Assembly (NCBI RefSeq): GCF_041052385.1 | Contig: NZ_CP163439.1 | Coordinates: forward strand, 4,701,001-4,765,000 | DNA from: Streptomyces sp. R28 | GTDB taxonomy: Bacteria; Actinomycetota; Actinomycetes; Streptomycetales; Streptomycetaceae | Direction: 5' to 3' | DNA length: 64,000 nt | In this document: piece after piece, positions 17,448 through 25,503 of the stretch | Position numbering within the stretch: the stretch's first letter is position 1 | Layout of the letters: each line of letters begins with the position of its first letter | Position numbers and translations under genes: made by a program | The notes under the pieces: generated by a model | Database searches by the model: none | The model's input: the letters and a program-made list of their open reading frames with translations, nothing else | What the model was told of the DNA's origin: nothing

Positions 17448-19037
17448 GCGCAGCAGGCGCTTGAGGCGGCGACGTACGACCTCGGTCAGTCCACGCCGGC
17501 CGGACGCGATCCGCACCGCGAGTGCCCCCGAGTGGGTCGCGTACGGCTGTACCAGCAGCACACCGTGGAGCAGGCTCGGCAGTGCGCTGCGGCGCAGCAG
17601 TCCGGCGCCCGCGACCGCGTGGGCGGTGGCGTTCCGTTCCGTGCCGTCCCTGAAGCGCAGTCGCAGCCTGAGGTCCCAGGTGCCGCTGCCCAGCGCCGCC
17701 AGGTCAAGGGGGAACTCGGCCGACCAGGTGTCGGACTCCGGGCGGGCCGTGAGGGGCGCCGTGGCGGCGAATCCCACCCGCCCGGCCTCCCGCTCCGCGA
17801 ACTCCGCCTCCACGGTCTGCGGGCCCCCCTCCGCCATCCGCCCGTACAGCTCGTGCAGGCGCAGGCGGAGCACCGTGCCACGCACGCGTGGCCGCAGTTC
17901 GGCGTCGACGGCGGCGGGCAGCCGGTGCACCGGGCGGAGGAGGAGGTGGTCCAACTCCGCCTGGGGCAGGTCCGCCGACCAGACCGGGGAACCGTCGTCC
18001 GTGTGCGCGTACGGGGGGTTCAGCCGTGCCGGGCGGGCCGCGACTTCCCCCAGCCGGCCCAGGTCGCGCGGCTCCTCGGCGGCGAGCACCACCCGGGCGA
18101 CGATCCGGCCGGGCGTGGTCGCCGCCGTGAGGTCGCTCTCGTCGAAGGAGGCCAGGTACGCGCGGGTGAGGGTCCACCACTCGCGCCGGTAGTCGGCGCC
18201 GCGCAGGTGCAGCTCGCGGGCGTACATCCGCAGCGAGTGGTCGAGGAAGCGTGCCCGCGTCGCCCGGGCCAGCCGCTTCTCCCCGGCGCTCAGCAGGATG
18301 TCGTACGACAGCCGGTCGGCGTCGATCCGGGCCTGCCAGTTGGCTGTGTCCGAGCGGTCGAGGGAGATGGACAGCCGGGCCGCCGACCGGCGCACGTGCC
18401 AGAGGTACACCGGCTCCGGGACGATCGCGATGCGCGGCCCGGCGGCCAGCACCCGAGCGCCGAACACGAAGTCCTCGTACGGGAAGGCCCCTTCGGGGAA
18501 GCGGATCTTGTGCTCGCGCAGGAAGGCGGTGCTGTAGAGCTTGTTGACGCACAGGGTGTCGCGCACGAGGCGCACCCGCCGGGCGGGGTGGGCGACCAGG
18601 GTGCGCCGGGTGTACAGCTCGGGCTGCCAGGGGGTCTCGCGCCCGGACGGCAGCTCCTTGCGCAGGGCCAGCCCGGACGCGACCGGCGCGTCGTGCATCA
18701 CGGCCGCGCCCAGCAGCGCGTCGACGGCCCCGAGCGGCAGGACGTCGTCGCTGTCCAGGAACATCACATAGGGCGAGGTCGCGGCGTTCAGCCCGTCGTT
18801 GCGCGGAGTGCCGCAGCCGCCGCTGTTGGCCGGGCGCCGGATCACCTTCAGGCGCGGTTCCTCGGCGGCCAGCCCTTCCAGCAGCTCCCCGCTGCCGTCC
18901 GTCGAGCAGTCGTCGACCGCGATCACCTCACGGACGGCCGGCCCCTGCGCGAGCGCCGAGCGCACCGCGTCCGCCACATGGGCGGCGTCGTCGTACCCGA
19001 TGACGACGACAGTGACCTGCGCGTCCTGAAGAGCCAT
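17445..19037 (-). CDS. Family 2 glycosyltransferase
   Basis: 530 residues. Residues 8-230 form a GT-A fold with VVVIGYDDAAHVADAVRSAL, VDDCSTDGSGELL, NSGGCGTPRNDGLN and the metal-binding DSDD of MFLDSDDVL. The sequence follows that of the GT2 half of the TagF fusion at 12284, including the NSGGCGxPRN segment, so the two are probably paralogues. The C-terminal 300 residues are beta-rich and lack the glycerophosphotransferase domain. It likely adds sugar to the same surface polymer. galE starts 90 bases downstream of its stop on the same strand, separated by a heptamer repeat. Confidence 0.9.
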   Translation of the reverse strand: MALQDAQVTVVVIGYDDAAHVADAVRSALAQGPAVREVIAVDDCSTDGSGELLEGLAAEEPRLKVIRRPANSGGCGTPRNDGLNAATSPYVMFLDSDDVLPLGAVDALLGAAVMHDAPVASGLALRKELPSGRETPWQPELYTRRTLVAHPARRVRLVRDTLCVNKLYSTAFLREHKIRFPEGAFPYEDFVFGARVLAAGPRIAIVPEPVYLWHVRRSAARLSISLDRSDTANWQARIDADRLSYDILLSAGEKRLARATRARFLDHSLRMYARELHLRGADYRREWWTLTRAYLASFDESDLTAATTPGRIVARVVLAAEEPRDLGRLGEVAARPARLNPPYAHTDDGSPVWSADLPQAELDHLLLRPVHRLPAAVDAELRPRVRGTVLRLRLHELYGRMAEGGPQTVEAEFAEREAGRVGFAATAPLTARPESDTWSAEFPLDLAALGSGTWDLRLRLRFRDGTERNATAHAVAGAGLLRRSALPSLLHGVLLVQPYATHSGALAVRIASGRRGLTEVVRRRLKRLLR

Positions 19038-19155
19038 GGTTGTCCCGACCGAAAAGAGATATGTACGTAATGGTCATGTACGAGGTACTTCGCGCCTCGG
19101 TGGGGAAGATGGCTTGAACGCGGTCGGGGTTCCGTTCAAGACCGGTTGTTTACGA

Positions 19156-20394
19156 TCAGCGGCTGCCTCCCGGTGCCCACAGCCCCTGTGGCGTCAGCCC
19201 CAGCAGCTCGATGGCGTTGCCCCGTACGATCCGCTCGACCACGTCCGCGTCCAGGTGCCCCATCTGCGCCTCGCCCACCTCGCGGGACTTCGGCCAGGTG
19301 GAGTCGGAGTGCGGGTAGTCGGTCTCGTACAGGACGTTTCCGACGCCGATCGCGTCCAGGTTCCTGAGCCCGAAGGCGTCGTCGAAGAAGCAGCCGTAGA
19401 CGTGGTCGGCGAACAGCTCGGACGGCGGCCGGTGCACCTTGTCGGCGACCCCGCCCCACCCCCGGTTCTCCTCCCACACCACATCCGCGCGCTCCAGGAT
19501 GTACGGGATCCAGCCGATCTGGCCCTCCGCATACATGACCTTGAGGTTCGGGAAGCGCTCGAACTTGCCGCTCATCAGCCAGTCGACCATCGAGAAGCAG
19601 CAGTTGGCGAAGGTGATGGTGGAGCCGACGGCGGGCGGGGCGTCGGCGGAGGTGGAGGGCATGCGGCTCGACGAGCCGATGTGCATGGCGATGACGGTGC
19701 CGGTCTCGTCGCAGGCGGCGAGGAAGGGGTCCCAGTCGTCGGTGTGGACGGAGGGCAGGCCCAGGTGCGGGGGTATCTCGGAGAAGGCGACGGCGCGGAC
19801 GCCGCGGGCGGCGTTGCGGCGGACCTCGGCGGCCGCGAGTTCGGCGTCCCAGAGGGGGATGAGGGTGAGCGGTATGAGCCGCCCCTGGGCCGCCGGCCCG
19901 CACCACTCCTCCACCATCCAGTCGTTGTAGGCCTGGACGCACAGCAGGCCCAGTTCGTGGTCCGCCGCCTCGGTGAAGGTCTGGCCGCAGAAGCGGGGGA
20001 AGGTCGGGAAGCAGAGGGCGGACTGTACGTGGTTGACGTCCATGTCGGCGAGGCGGGCGGGGACGTCGTAGGACCCCGGGCGCATCTGCTCGTAGGTGAT
20101 GACCTCGAGCTTGATCTCGTCCCTGCTGTAGCCGACGGCCGTGTCGAGGCGGGTGATCGGCCGGTGCAAATCCTCGTACACCCACCAGTCGCCGATGGGC
20201 CCGTCGTCGCCGGGCCGGCCCATGACGGGCTTGAACCGGCCGCCCAGGAAGGTCATTTCCCTCAGTGGGGCGCGGACGATGCGCGGCCCGGTGTCGAGGT
20301 GCTTCTTCGGCAGCCGGTCCTGCCAGACGGTGGGCGGCTCCACCGTGTGGTCGTCGACGGAGATGATCAGGGGAAACGTCGTCTCGGTGTCCAT
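19156..20394 (-). CDS. Amidohydrolase family protein (ACMSD-like)
   Basis: 412 residues from the ATG of MDTETTFPL; a GTG three codons upstream is equally possible. Neither has a ribosome site, so a leaderless message is likely. It is an amidohydrolase_2 TIM barrel, with SVDDHTVEPP at the N-terminus (metal-binding D-x-H), MHIGSSS after the central strand and YETDYPHSDSTWP near residue 355 (metal ligand and substrate loop). Relatives decarboxylate or hydrolyse ring-derived acids and often sit with steroid- or aromatic-degradation genes. The operator at 20416-20430 lies 22 bases upstream, suggesting shared control with the acyl-CoA genes. Confidence 0.88.
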   Translation of the reverse strand: MDTETTFPLIISVDDHTVEPPTVWQDRLPKKHLDTGPRIVRAPLREMTFLGGRFKPVMGRPGDDGPIGDWWVYEDLHRPITRLDTAVGYSRDEIKLEVITYEQMRPGSYDVPARLADMDVNHVQSALCFPTFPRFCGQTFTEAADHELGLLCVQAYNDWMVEEWCGPAAQGRLIPLTLIPLWDAELAAAEVRRNAARGVRAVAFSEIPPHLGLPSVHTDDWDPFLAACDETGTVIAMHIGSSSRMPSTSADAPPAVGSTITFANCCFSMVDWLMSGKFERFPNLKVMYAEGQIGWIPYILERADVVWEENRGWGGVADKVHRPPSELFADHVYGCFFDDAFGLRNLDAIGVGNVLYETDYPHSDSTWPKSREVGEAQMGHLDADVVERIVRGNAIELLGLTPQGLWAPGGSR

Positions 20395-20415
20395 GTCGGC
20401 CACGGTAGCGCTGAT

Positions 20416-20430
20416 CTGACGGGTCGTCAG
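20416..20430. promoter_or_regulatory. Dispersed-regulon operator, site 2
   Basis: CTGACGGGTCGTCAG has perfect arms and lies 22 bases upstream of the amidohydrolase start, in the divergent region shared with afsR (start 20581). Confidence 0.72.
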
Positions 20431-20580
20431 CTATGCGGGAGCGGGCACCGCTGTGCGGAGAGCACGTGAGGGCCTTGTGATATCCCGCGCGCCTGCCTGC
20501 GATCAGCCCCTCCACAGCTGACGCATCTGCCGGAACAAGGCAAACTGGCGGAGATGTAAACGGGTCCTAGGGGGACTGCG

Positions 20581-23544
20581 ATGGACGGGGTACCGCGAGT
20601 GCCGGAGCAGAGGCGTCCCGGCTCCTCGGCAGATACGGCGGAGCCGGCGGCGGCGCTGCGCTTCGGCGTGCTCGGCCCGGTGCGCGCCTGGCGCGGCGAG
20701 GATCAGCTCCCCACCGGTTCCCCCCAGCAACGGGCCCTGCTCGCGGCCCTGCTGCTGCGCGAGGGCCGTACGGCGACCGCGGCCGAGCTGATCGACGCCC
20801 TGTGGGGCGAGGAGCCGCCCTCGCAGGCGCTGGCCGCGGTACGGACGTACGCCTCCCGGTTGCGCAAGGTGCTGGATCCCGGGGTCCTGGTGAGCGAGTC
20901 GGGGGGCTACGCGGTGCGGGGCCTGGCCGAGGGCGCGCTGGACCTGGCGGCGGCGCAGGAGCTGGCCACGGAGGGGGAGAAGGCCAGGAACGCCGGGGAT
21001 CTGAGCTACGCGCGGGGGGCGCTGGGGCGGGCGCTGGCGCTGTGGGACGGGGAGGTGCTGGCGGGGGTCCCCGGGCCGTACGCGGAGGCTCAGCGGGTCC
21101 GCCTGGAGGAATGGCGGCTCCAACTGCTGGAGTCCCGCCTCGACATGGACCTGGAGCAGGGCTGCCACGCGGAGGCGGTCTCGGAGCTGACGGCACTGAC
21201 CGCGGCGCACCCCCTGCGCGAGCGGCTGCGGGAGCTGCTGATGCTCGCGCTGTACCGCAGCGGCCGTCAGGCGGAGGCGCTGGCGGTGTACGCGGACACG
21301 CGGCGCCTGCTGGCGGACGAGCTGGGTGTGGACCCTCGCCCGGGCCTGAAGGAGCTCCAGCAGCGGATCCTGCGGGCGGACCCGGGCCTCGCGGCGCCGT
21401 CGGACACGGTGGCCGAGCCGCCGGCGGCCCGGGTGCGCCCCGCCCAGCTCCCGGCGACCGTGCCCGACTTCACGGGCCGTTCCGCCTTCGTCTCGGAGCT
21501 GAGCGAGGTCCTCGCCTCGGCCGAGGGCCGGGTGATGGCGGTGTCGGCGGTGGCGGGCATCGGTGGCGTGGGCAAGACGACGCTCGCGGTGCATGTGGCC
21601 CACCAGGCACGCACCGCCTTCCCCGACGGGCAGCTCTACGTCGACCTCCAGGGCGCGGGCGCGCGGGCGGCGGAGCCGGAGACGGTCCTGGGCTCGTTCC
21701 TGCGCGCCCTGGGCACGCCGGACTCGGCGATCCCGGACTCGCTGGAGGAGCGGGCGGCGCTGTACCGGTCCGTGCTGGACGGCCGCCGGGTCCTGGTCCT
21801 GCTGGACAACGCGAAGGACGCGGCCCAGGTCCGCCCGCTGCTGCCGGGCATGGAAGGCTGCGCGGCGCTGGTGACGTCCCGGGTCCGCATGGTCGACCTC
21901 GCGGGCGCCCATCTGGTCGACCTGGACGTGATGTCCCCGGAGGAGGCACTGTCCCTCTTCACGAAGATCGTGGGCGAGGAGCGGGTGGCGTCCGAGCGGG
22001 AGGCGGCACTCGACGTGGTCGCGGCGTGCGGTTTCCTGCCGCTGGCGATCCGCATCGCGGCGTCCCGGCTCGCGGCCCGCCGTACCTGGACGGTCTCGGT
22101 CCTCGCCGCCAAGCTCGCGGACGAACGCCGCCGGCTGGACGAGCTCCAGGCCGGCGACCTGGCCGTGAAGGCCACCTTCGAGCTGGGGTACGGCGCGCTG
22201 GACGCGGCCCAGGCACGGGCGTTCCGGCTGCTGGGGCTGGCGGACGGGCCGGACATCTCGCTGGCGGCGGCCGCGGCGGTGCTGGACCTGCCGGCGGAGG
22301 AGACGGAGGACCTGCTGGAGGCCCTCGTCGACACGTCGCTGCTGGAGTCGGCGGCGCCCGGGCGGTACCGGTACCACGATCTGGTGCGGCTCTACGCGCG
22401 TGCCTGTGCGGAGCGGGACGAGTGGCCGCCCGGTGAGCGGGATGCGGCGATGTCGCGGTTGCTGGACTTCTATCTGGCCACGGCGGCGGGGGTGTACGCG
22501 ATCGAGCGGCCGGGGGATCGGCTGGTGGATCATCTGGCGGTAACGGAGTATCCAGGGCTGCGTTTCGACGATCGACGCGCGGCTCAGGACTGGTTGTACG
22601 CGGAGGCCGTTTGCGTGCTCGCATGCGTGCGACAGTCGACGGCGCCCCGTCAACTGAGGCGTGCGGTCGACTTGCTGTGGGCGGCGATCGATCTGACGGA
22701 GTCCGGAGCCAACTCCAAGGAATACCAGGCAACTGGAGCTTCCACGCGTGCCGCGGCGCACGCTGCCGACGATCAACAGGCCGAAGCCCGGGCTCTGATC
22801 ACGCTGGCCAACGGCCACTACTACTCGGGCCGATTCGAGTTGGCAGATCAAGAGGCTGCTGGTGCCCTTGAACTGGCGGAGGCAGTAGGTGACTCCCTCG
22901 CCAGTTGCTGGGCTACCAACATGCTCGGTGTCATCGCGCTCTATCAGAGCCGGCACGAAGACGGCGAGGCGCACCTGACCCGAGCCATCGAGAGTTTCCG
23001 CTCGTGCAAGGATCGCCCGGGCGAGGCGAGTGCCCTGTGCAACCTCTCGCGGATCCACCTCGCGATGGGGCACACCGCGAGCGCGGTTTCCCTGGCCGAG
23101 CAGGGAACCACCATGTATGACGACATGAGGCACGCGCTGAGGGGGGCCAACGGACGATATGCGCTGGGCCTTGCACTCACCCAGAGTGGTCAGGTCCAGC
23201 AGGCTACTGATCGTCTCAAAGAAGCCCTCGACGTCTTCCGGGACCGCCGACAGCGACTCTGGGAGGGGATGACCCTCTTCCGTCTCGCCGAGGTCGACCT
23301 CGTCGCCCAACGTCCGGCGCAGGCGGCAGCCAATGCAGAACTCGCGCTGACCGTTCTCCGCGGAATCGGTGGTGAATGGCGGCGCGGAAACGTGCTCACA
23401 GCGCTTGGGCGTGCCCTCAGTGGCATTGGACAGACGGGCCGAGCCCAGGTCTGCTGGGAGGAAGCCCTTGAAGTCTTCGAGACGCTGGGGGCGCCGGAAG
23501 CCGAGGAAGTACGAGCTCTCCTCAACCCTCATGCTGTCGCCTGA
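20581..23544 (+). CDS. afsR: AfsR, SARP-type global regulator of secondary metabolism
   Basis: 987 residues; the ATG follows AGGGGGA. Domain order is that of AfsR: OmpR-type winged helix (about 25-100), bacterial transcriptional activation domain (about 110-250), NB-ARC ATPase with P-loop VAGIGGVGKTTL near 327-336 and LVLLDNA Walker B, then TPR repeats (about 700-980). Length and the opening DGVPRVPEQRRPGS match my memory of Streptomyces coelicolor AfsR (993 aa). AfsR is phosphorylated by AfsK, binds DNA and hydrolyses ATP to activate afsS. The small afsS gene lies 206 bases downstream, and afsK at 34850. From about base 22540 the codon bias weakens markedly (more A/T third positions) through the TPR part. 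Confidence 0.9.
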   Translation: MDGVPRVPEQRRPGSSADTAEPAAALRFGVLGPVRAWRGEDQLPTGSPQQRALLAALLLREGRTATAAELIDALWGEEPPSQALAAVRTYASRLRKVLDPGVLVSESGGYAVRGLAEGALDLAAAQELATEGEKARNAGDLSYARGALGRALALWDGEVLAGVPGPYAEAQRVRLEEWRLQLLESRLDMDLEQGCHAEAVSELTALTAAHPLRERLRELLMLALYRSGRQAEALAVYADTRRLLADELGVDPRPGLKELQQRILRADPGLAAPSDTVAEPPAARVRPAQLPATVPDFTGRSAFVSELSEVLASAEGRVMAVSAVAGIGGVGKTTLAVHVAHQARTAFPDGQLYVDLQGAGARAAEPETVLGSFLRALGTPDSAIPDSLEERAALYRSVLDGRRVLVLLDNAKDAAQVRPLLPGMEGCAALVTSRVRMVDLAGAHLVDLDVMSPEEALSLFTKIVGEERVASEREAALDVVAACGFLPLAIRIAASRLAARRTWTVSVLAAKLADERRRLDELQAGDLAVKATFELGYGALDAAQARAFRLLGLADGPDISLAAAAAVLDLPAEETEDLLEALVDTSLLESAAPGRYRYHDLVRLYARACAERDEWPPGERDAAMSRLLDFYLATAAGVYAIERPGDRLVDHLAVTEYPGLRFDDRRAAQDWLYAEAVCVLACVRQSTAPRQLRRAVDLLWAAIDLTESGANSKEYQATGASTRAAAHAADDQQAEARALITLANGHYYSGRFELADQEAAGALELAEAVGDSLASCWATNMLGVIALYQSRHEDGEAHLTRAIESFRSCKDRPGEASALCNLSRIHLAMGHTASAVSLAEQGTTMYDDMRHALRGANGRYALGLALTQSGQVQQATDRLKEALDVFRDRRQRLWEGMTLFRLAEVDLVAQRPAQAAANAELALTVLRGIGGEWRRGNVLTALGRALSGIGQTGRAQVCWEEALEVFETLGAPEAEEVRALLNPHAVA

Positions 23545-23559
23545 GACGGCAAGCCTGCA

Positions 23560-23581
23560 CGTTCATCATTCGTTTATCGCC
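23560..23581 (+). promoter_or_regulatory. AfsR/PhoP-type direct repeat in the afsS promoter
   Basis: Two adjacent 11-base units, CGTTCATCATT and CGTTTATCGCC, share CGTTyATC in the same register. Eleven-base direct repeats of this kind are the known form of AfsR and PhoP sites upstream of afsS, overlapping the -35 region. They begin 15 bases beyond the afsR stop codon. Confidence 0.65.
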
Positions 23582-23750
23582 GCACGGCACTCTCGTCGTG
23601 TCGATCCGTCGCGTCGGGGGGCAAACGGGTCGGCCGGCGGCCGCACTTTAAGGTGTAGCGGCCCGAGAGTGCCACGCCCGGCGGCCCACGGGGGAGTTGC
23701 CGGGCGTGGCCTCTCTCATCTACGCATCGAAATCGCCAGGGGAGCCAGTT

Positions 23751-23927
23751 ATGAGCAACGACAAGAAGAGCACTGCGGCCGCGGCGCCGGGCACCGACGC
23801 AACCGAGGTGACCACGCTGAACACGCACGCCACCGGTGAACCTCTCAACACGAGCACCCTGGCTGCCGAGAAGGACACCGGCGAGGCCACCACCGACAAC
23901 ACTCACGCCACCGACGAGCCGGCCTGA
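23751..23927 (+). CDS. afsS: AfsS-like small regulatory protein
   Basis: 58 residues from an ATG preceded by AGGGGAG. The protein is hydrophilic, lacks a signal or membrane segment, and carries two copies of the repeat TTLNTHATGEP / TTDNTHATDEP (about residues 22-32 and 46-56). AfsS of S. coelicolor is a ~63-residue protein with similar short repeats, encoded directly downstream of afsR and activated by it; it raises antibiotic production by an unclear mechanism. Position, size, repeat and the upstream box support the name. A strong hairpin follows at 23951. Confidence 0.78.
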   Translation: MSNDKKSTAAAAPGTDATEVTTLNTHATGEPLNTSTLAAEKDTGEATTDNTHATDEPA

Positions 23928-23950
23928 CCAGACCTTCCTCCACACGGGGA

Positions 23951-23988
23951 TCGGCCGCGGCGGCGCGGAGGGGAGCCGCCGCGGCCGA
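23951..23988. terminator. Terminator of afsS
   Basis: TCGGCCGCGGCGGC (23951-23964) and its exact complement (23975-23988) form a 14-bp stem with a 10-base loop, 23 bases after the afsS stop. Confidence 0.8.
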
Positions 23989-24205
23989 CGTGTCCCAAGT
24001 GCCGGCCGCTCGCCGGTCCCTGGCTCGATCGCAGAGAAGGCGATAGGCGGATCTGTCCCACGCACATGGCGCGGTTGCCCGCGAAACGGCGGCTGAGGCG
24101 GGACGCATCTGCCTATCTCCGGCTTCCTTGGCCCTGCCCGTGGGCCCCGACGTCGAGTTATCCACATGCTCGGCGGGGTTGGTCTGGGTTCGGGACAGTA
24201 GGGGC

Positions 24206-25255
24206 GTGGAACGCACGGACTTGAAGCTGCTCGTCGAGGGCGGCGTGCTGCTGATCTCGCGGGCGTTGGAAGCCGGGTGGCCTCGGGCGTCGCTTTTCCG
24301 GCGGCTGCGCTCGGAGGGGTGGTACCGGGTCCAGGGCGGAGCCTGGGCTGAGCCGGGGAGGGAAGTCGACCTCGTCGTACGGCTTAAGGCCGCCCAGTCG
24401 GTCAGGCCGCACCTGGTCGTGAGTCACGGCTCGGCCGCTCGGCTCTGGCAGATCGAGACGCTCGGCGAGGCCCCTTCGCACCCATCGCCCCCTTCGCACC
24501 CATCACACCCATCACAGCCTTCGCGCCCATCACACCCTTCGCGCCCATCACACCCCTCGCACCACCTGGAATTCACCGACCCCGGCCTCAGTGCCCGGCA
24601 GGGCTTCGCAGGGGTACGGGTCCACCGCATCCCCCTGCCGGAGCTCGAAGTCGTCGAGCGGTCGGGGCTGCGCGTCACCGAGGTGCCTCGTACCCTCGCC
24701 GACCTCCTCCGAGCCGGCCCGAGGGACAACGCGCTCGTCGCGGTGGAGTCCGCACTCACCTACCGCAGGGTGGGCCTGGCACGCCGCCCCCCGCTCATTG
24801 CCCCGGCCTCCCTCGCCGTCGCGCTGGAGACCCCGCTTCTCGGTGTCGCCAGGGCCCGGGGCTGGCTGGGCCTCCTCGACCCCCGTTCCGGATCACCGGC
24901 AGAGACCATCGCCCGCCTGCGTATGCATGACGCCGGGCTGCGACCCGAGACTCAGGTCGAGGTCCACCCGCCCGACGGCCGTCGCCGCTACCTCGACTTC
25001 CTCTTCCGGGCAGAGGGGCTGGCAATCGAGATCGAGGGGTACGCCTATCACGGCACCCGTGACGCCCACCGCCGGGACGTCGCTCGCTTCAATCAGCTCA
25101 CCCAATGTCCTCAGGTGCGCAGTGTGTTGCGCTACACGGCGGAGGACGTCTTCCATCGGCCCGCGACGATGATCCGCGAGGTTCGTGCCGCCCTGCGTGC
25201 CGCGGCAGCGCGCTCGCCTCATATCGACCCTCCCGGCACTTTCACACCACCGTAG
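24206..25255 (+). CDS. DUF559-type protein with Ser-x-Pro repeat insertion
   Basis: 349 residues from a GTG; no Shine-Dalgarno with proper spacing is seen, so it may be leaderless. The N-terminal ~60 residues resemble the winged-helix leader of AbiEi-like proteins (ISRALEAGWPRASLFRRL, then WYRVQGGAWAEPG). The C-terminal ~90 residues have a DUF559/Vsr-like nuclease pattern: YLDFLFRAEGLAIEIEGYAYHG, with D/E residues placed as in the PD-(D/E)xK fold, and HRRDVARFNQL. Its role is unknown; relatives are common in actinomycetes and are sometimes called type IV toxin-antitoxin AbiEi-like. Between the parts lies a tandem S-x-P stretch (DNA repeat 24475-24563), absent from relatives as I know them. 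Confidence 0.72.
   Translation: MERTDLKLLVEGGVLLISRALEAGWPRASLFRRLRSEGWYRVQGGAWAEPGREVDLVVRLKAAQSVRPHLVVSHGSAARLWQIETLGEAPSHPSPPSHPSHPSQPSRPSHPSRPSHPSHHLEFTDPGLSARQGFAGVRVHRIPLPELEVVERSGLRVTEVPRTLADLLRAGPRDNALVAVESALTYRRVGLARRPPLIAPASLAVALETPLLGVARARGWLGLLDPRSGSPAETIARLRMHDAGLRPETQVEVHPPDGRRRYLDFLFRAEGLAIEIEGYAYHGTRDAHRRDVARFNQLTQCPQVRSVLRYTAEDVFHRPATMIREVRAALRAAAARSPHIDPPGTFTPP
24475..24563 (+). repeat. In-frame short tandem repeat coding for Ser-x-Pro triplets
   Basis: Variants of CCATCACAC and CCTTCGCAC alternate about nine times and are translated as SHP, SQP and SRP triplets inside the DUF559 protein. The unit length keeps the frame. Replication slippage is the likely origin. Confidence 0.8.
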
Positions 25256-25503
25256 GCCGTCGCCCCCCTGCCGCACGGGGAGCGCTTCCAAGGCGGAGAA
25301 CCCGAGGATTGGCAGATTCGTGCCAGCGACAGGCCGATACGCCCGCGCGATCGGCCACATCAATGGGACTCTTCTGCCGATCAAGGCCTCTCAGGCCCGC
25401 TCAGGCCCGCCCCGCCCCTTCCCTCCCCGCCCCTCCCAAGGGAGGAGAAGCGCGTTCGCCGGTCTCTGCGCTCTGTTCCCCCGTCGAGTCGGTCCTCGGG
25501 ATC

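Noticed and set aside
20503..23532. Long minus-strand frame opposite afsR
   Set aside because: Arg/Gln/His-rich shadow; afsR on the plus strand explains the region.
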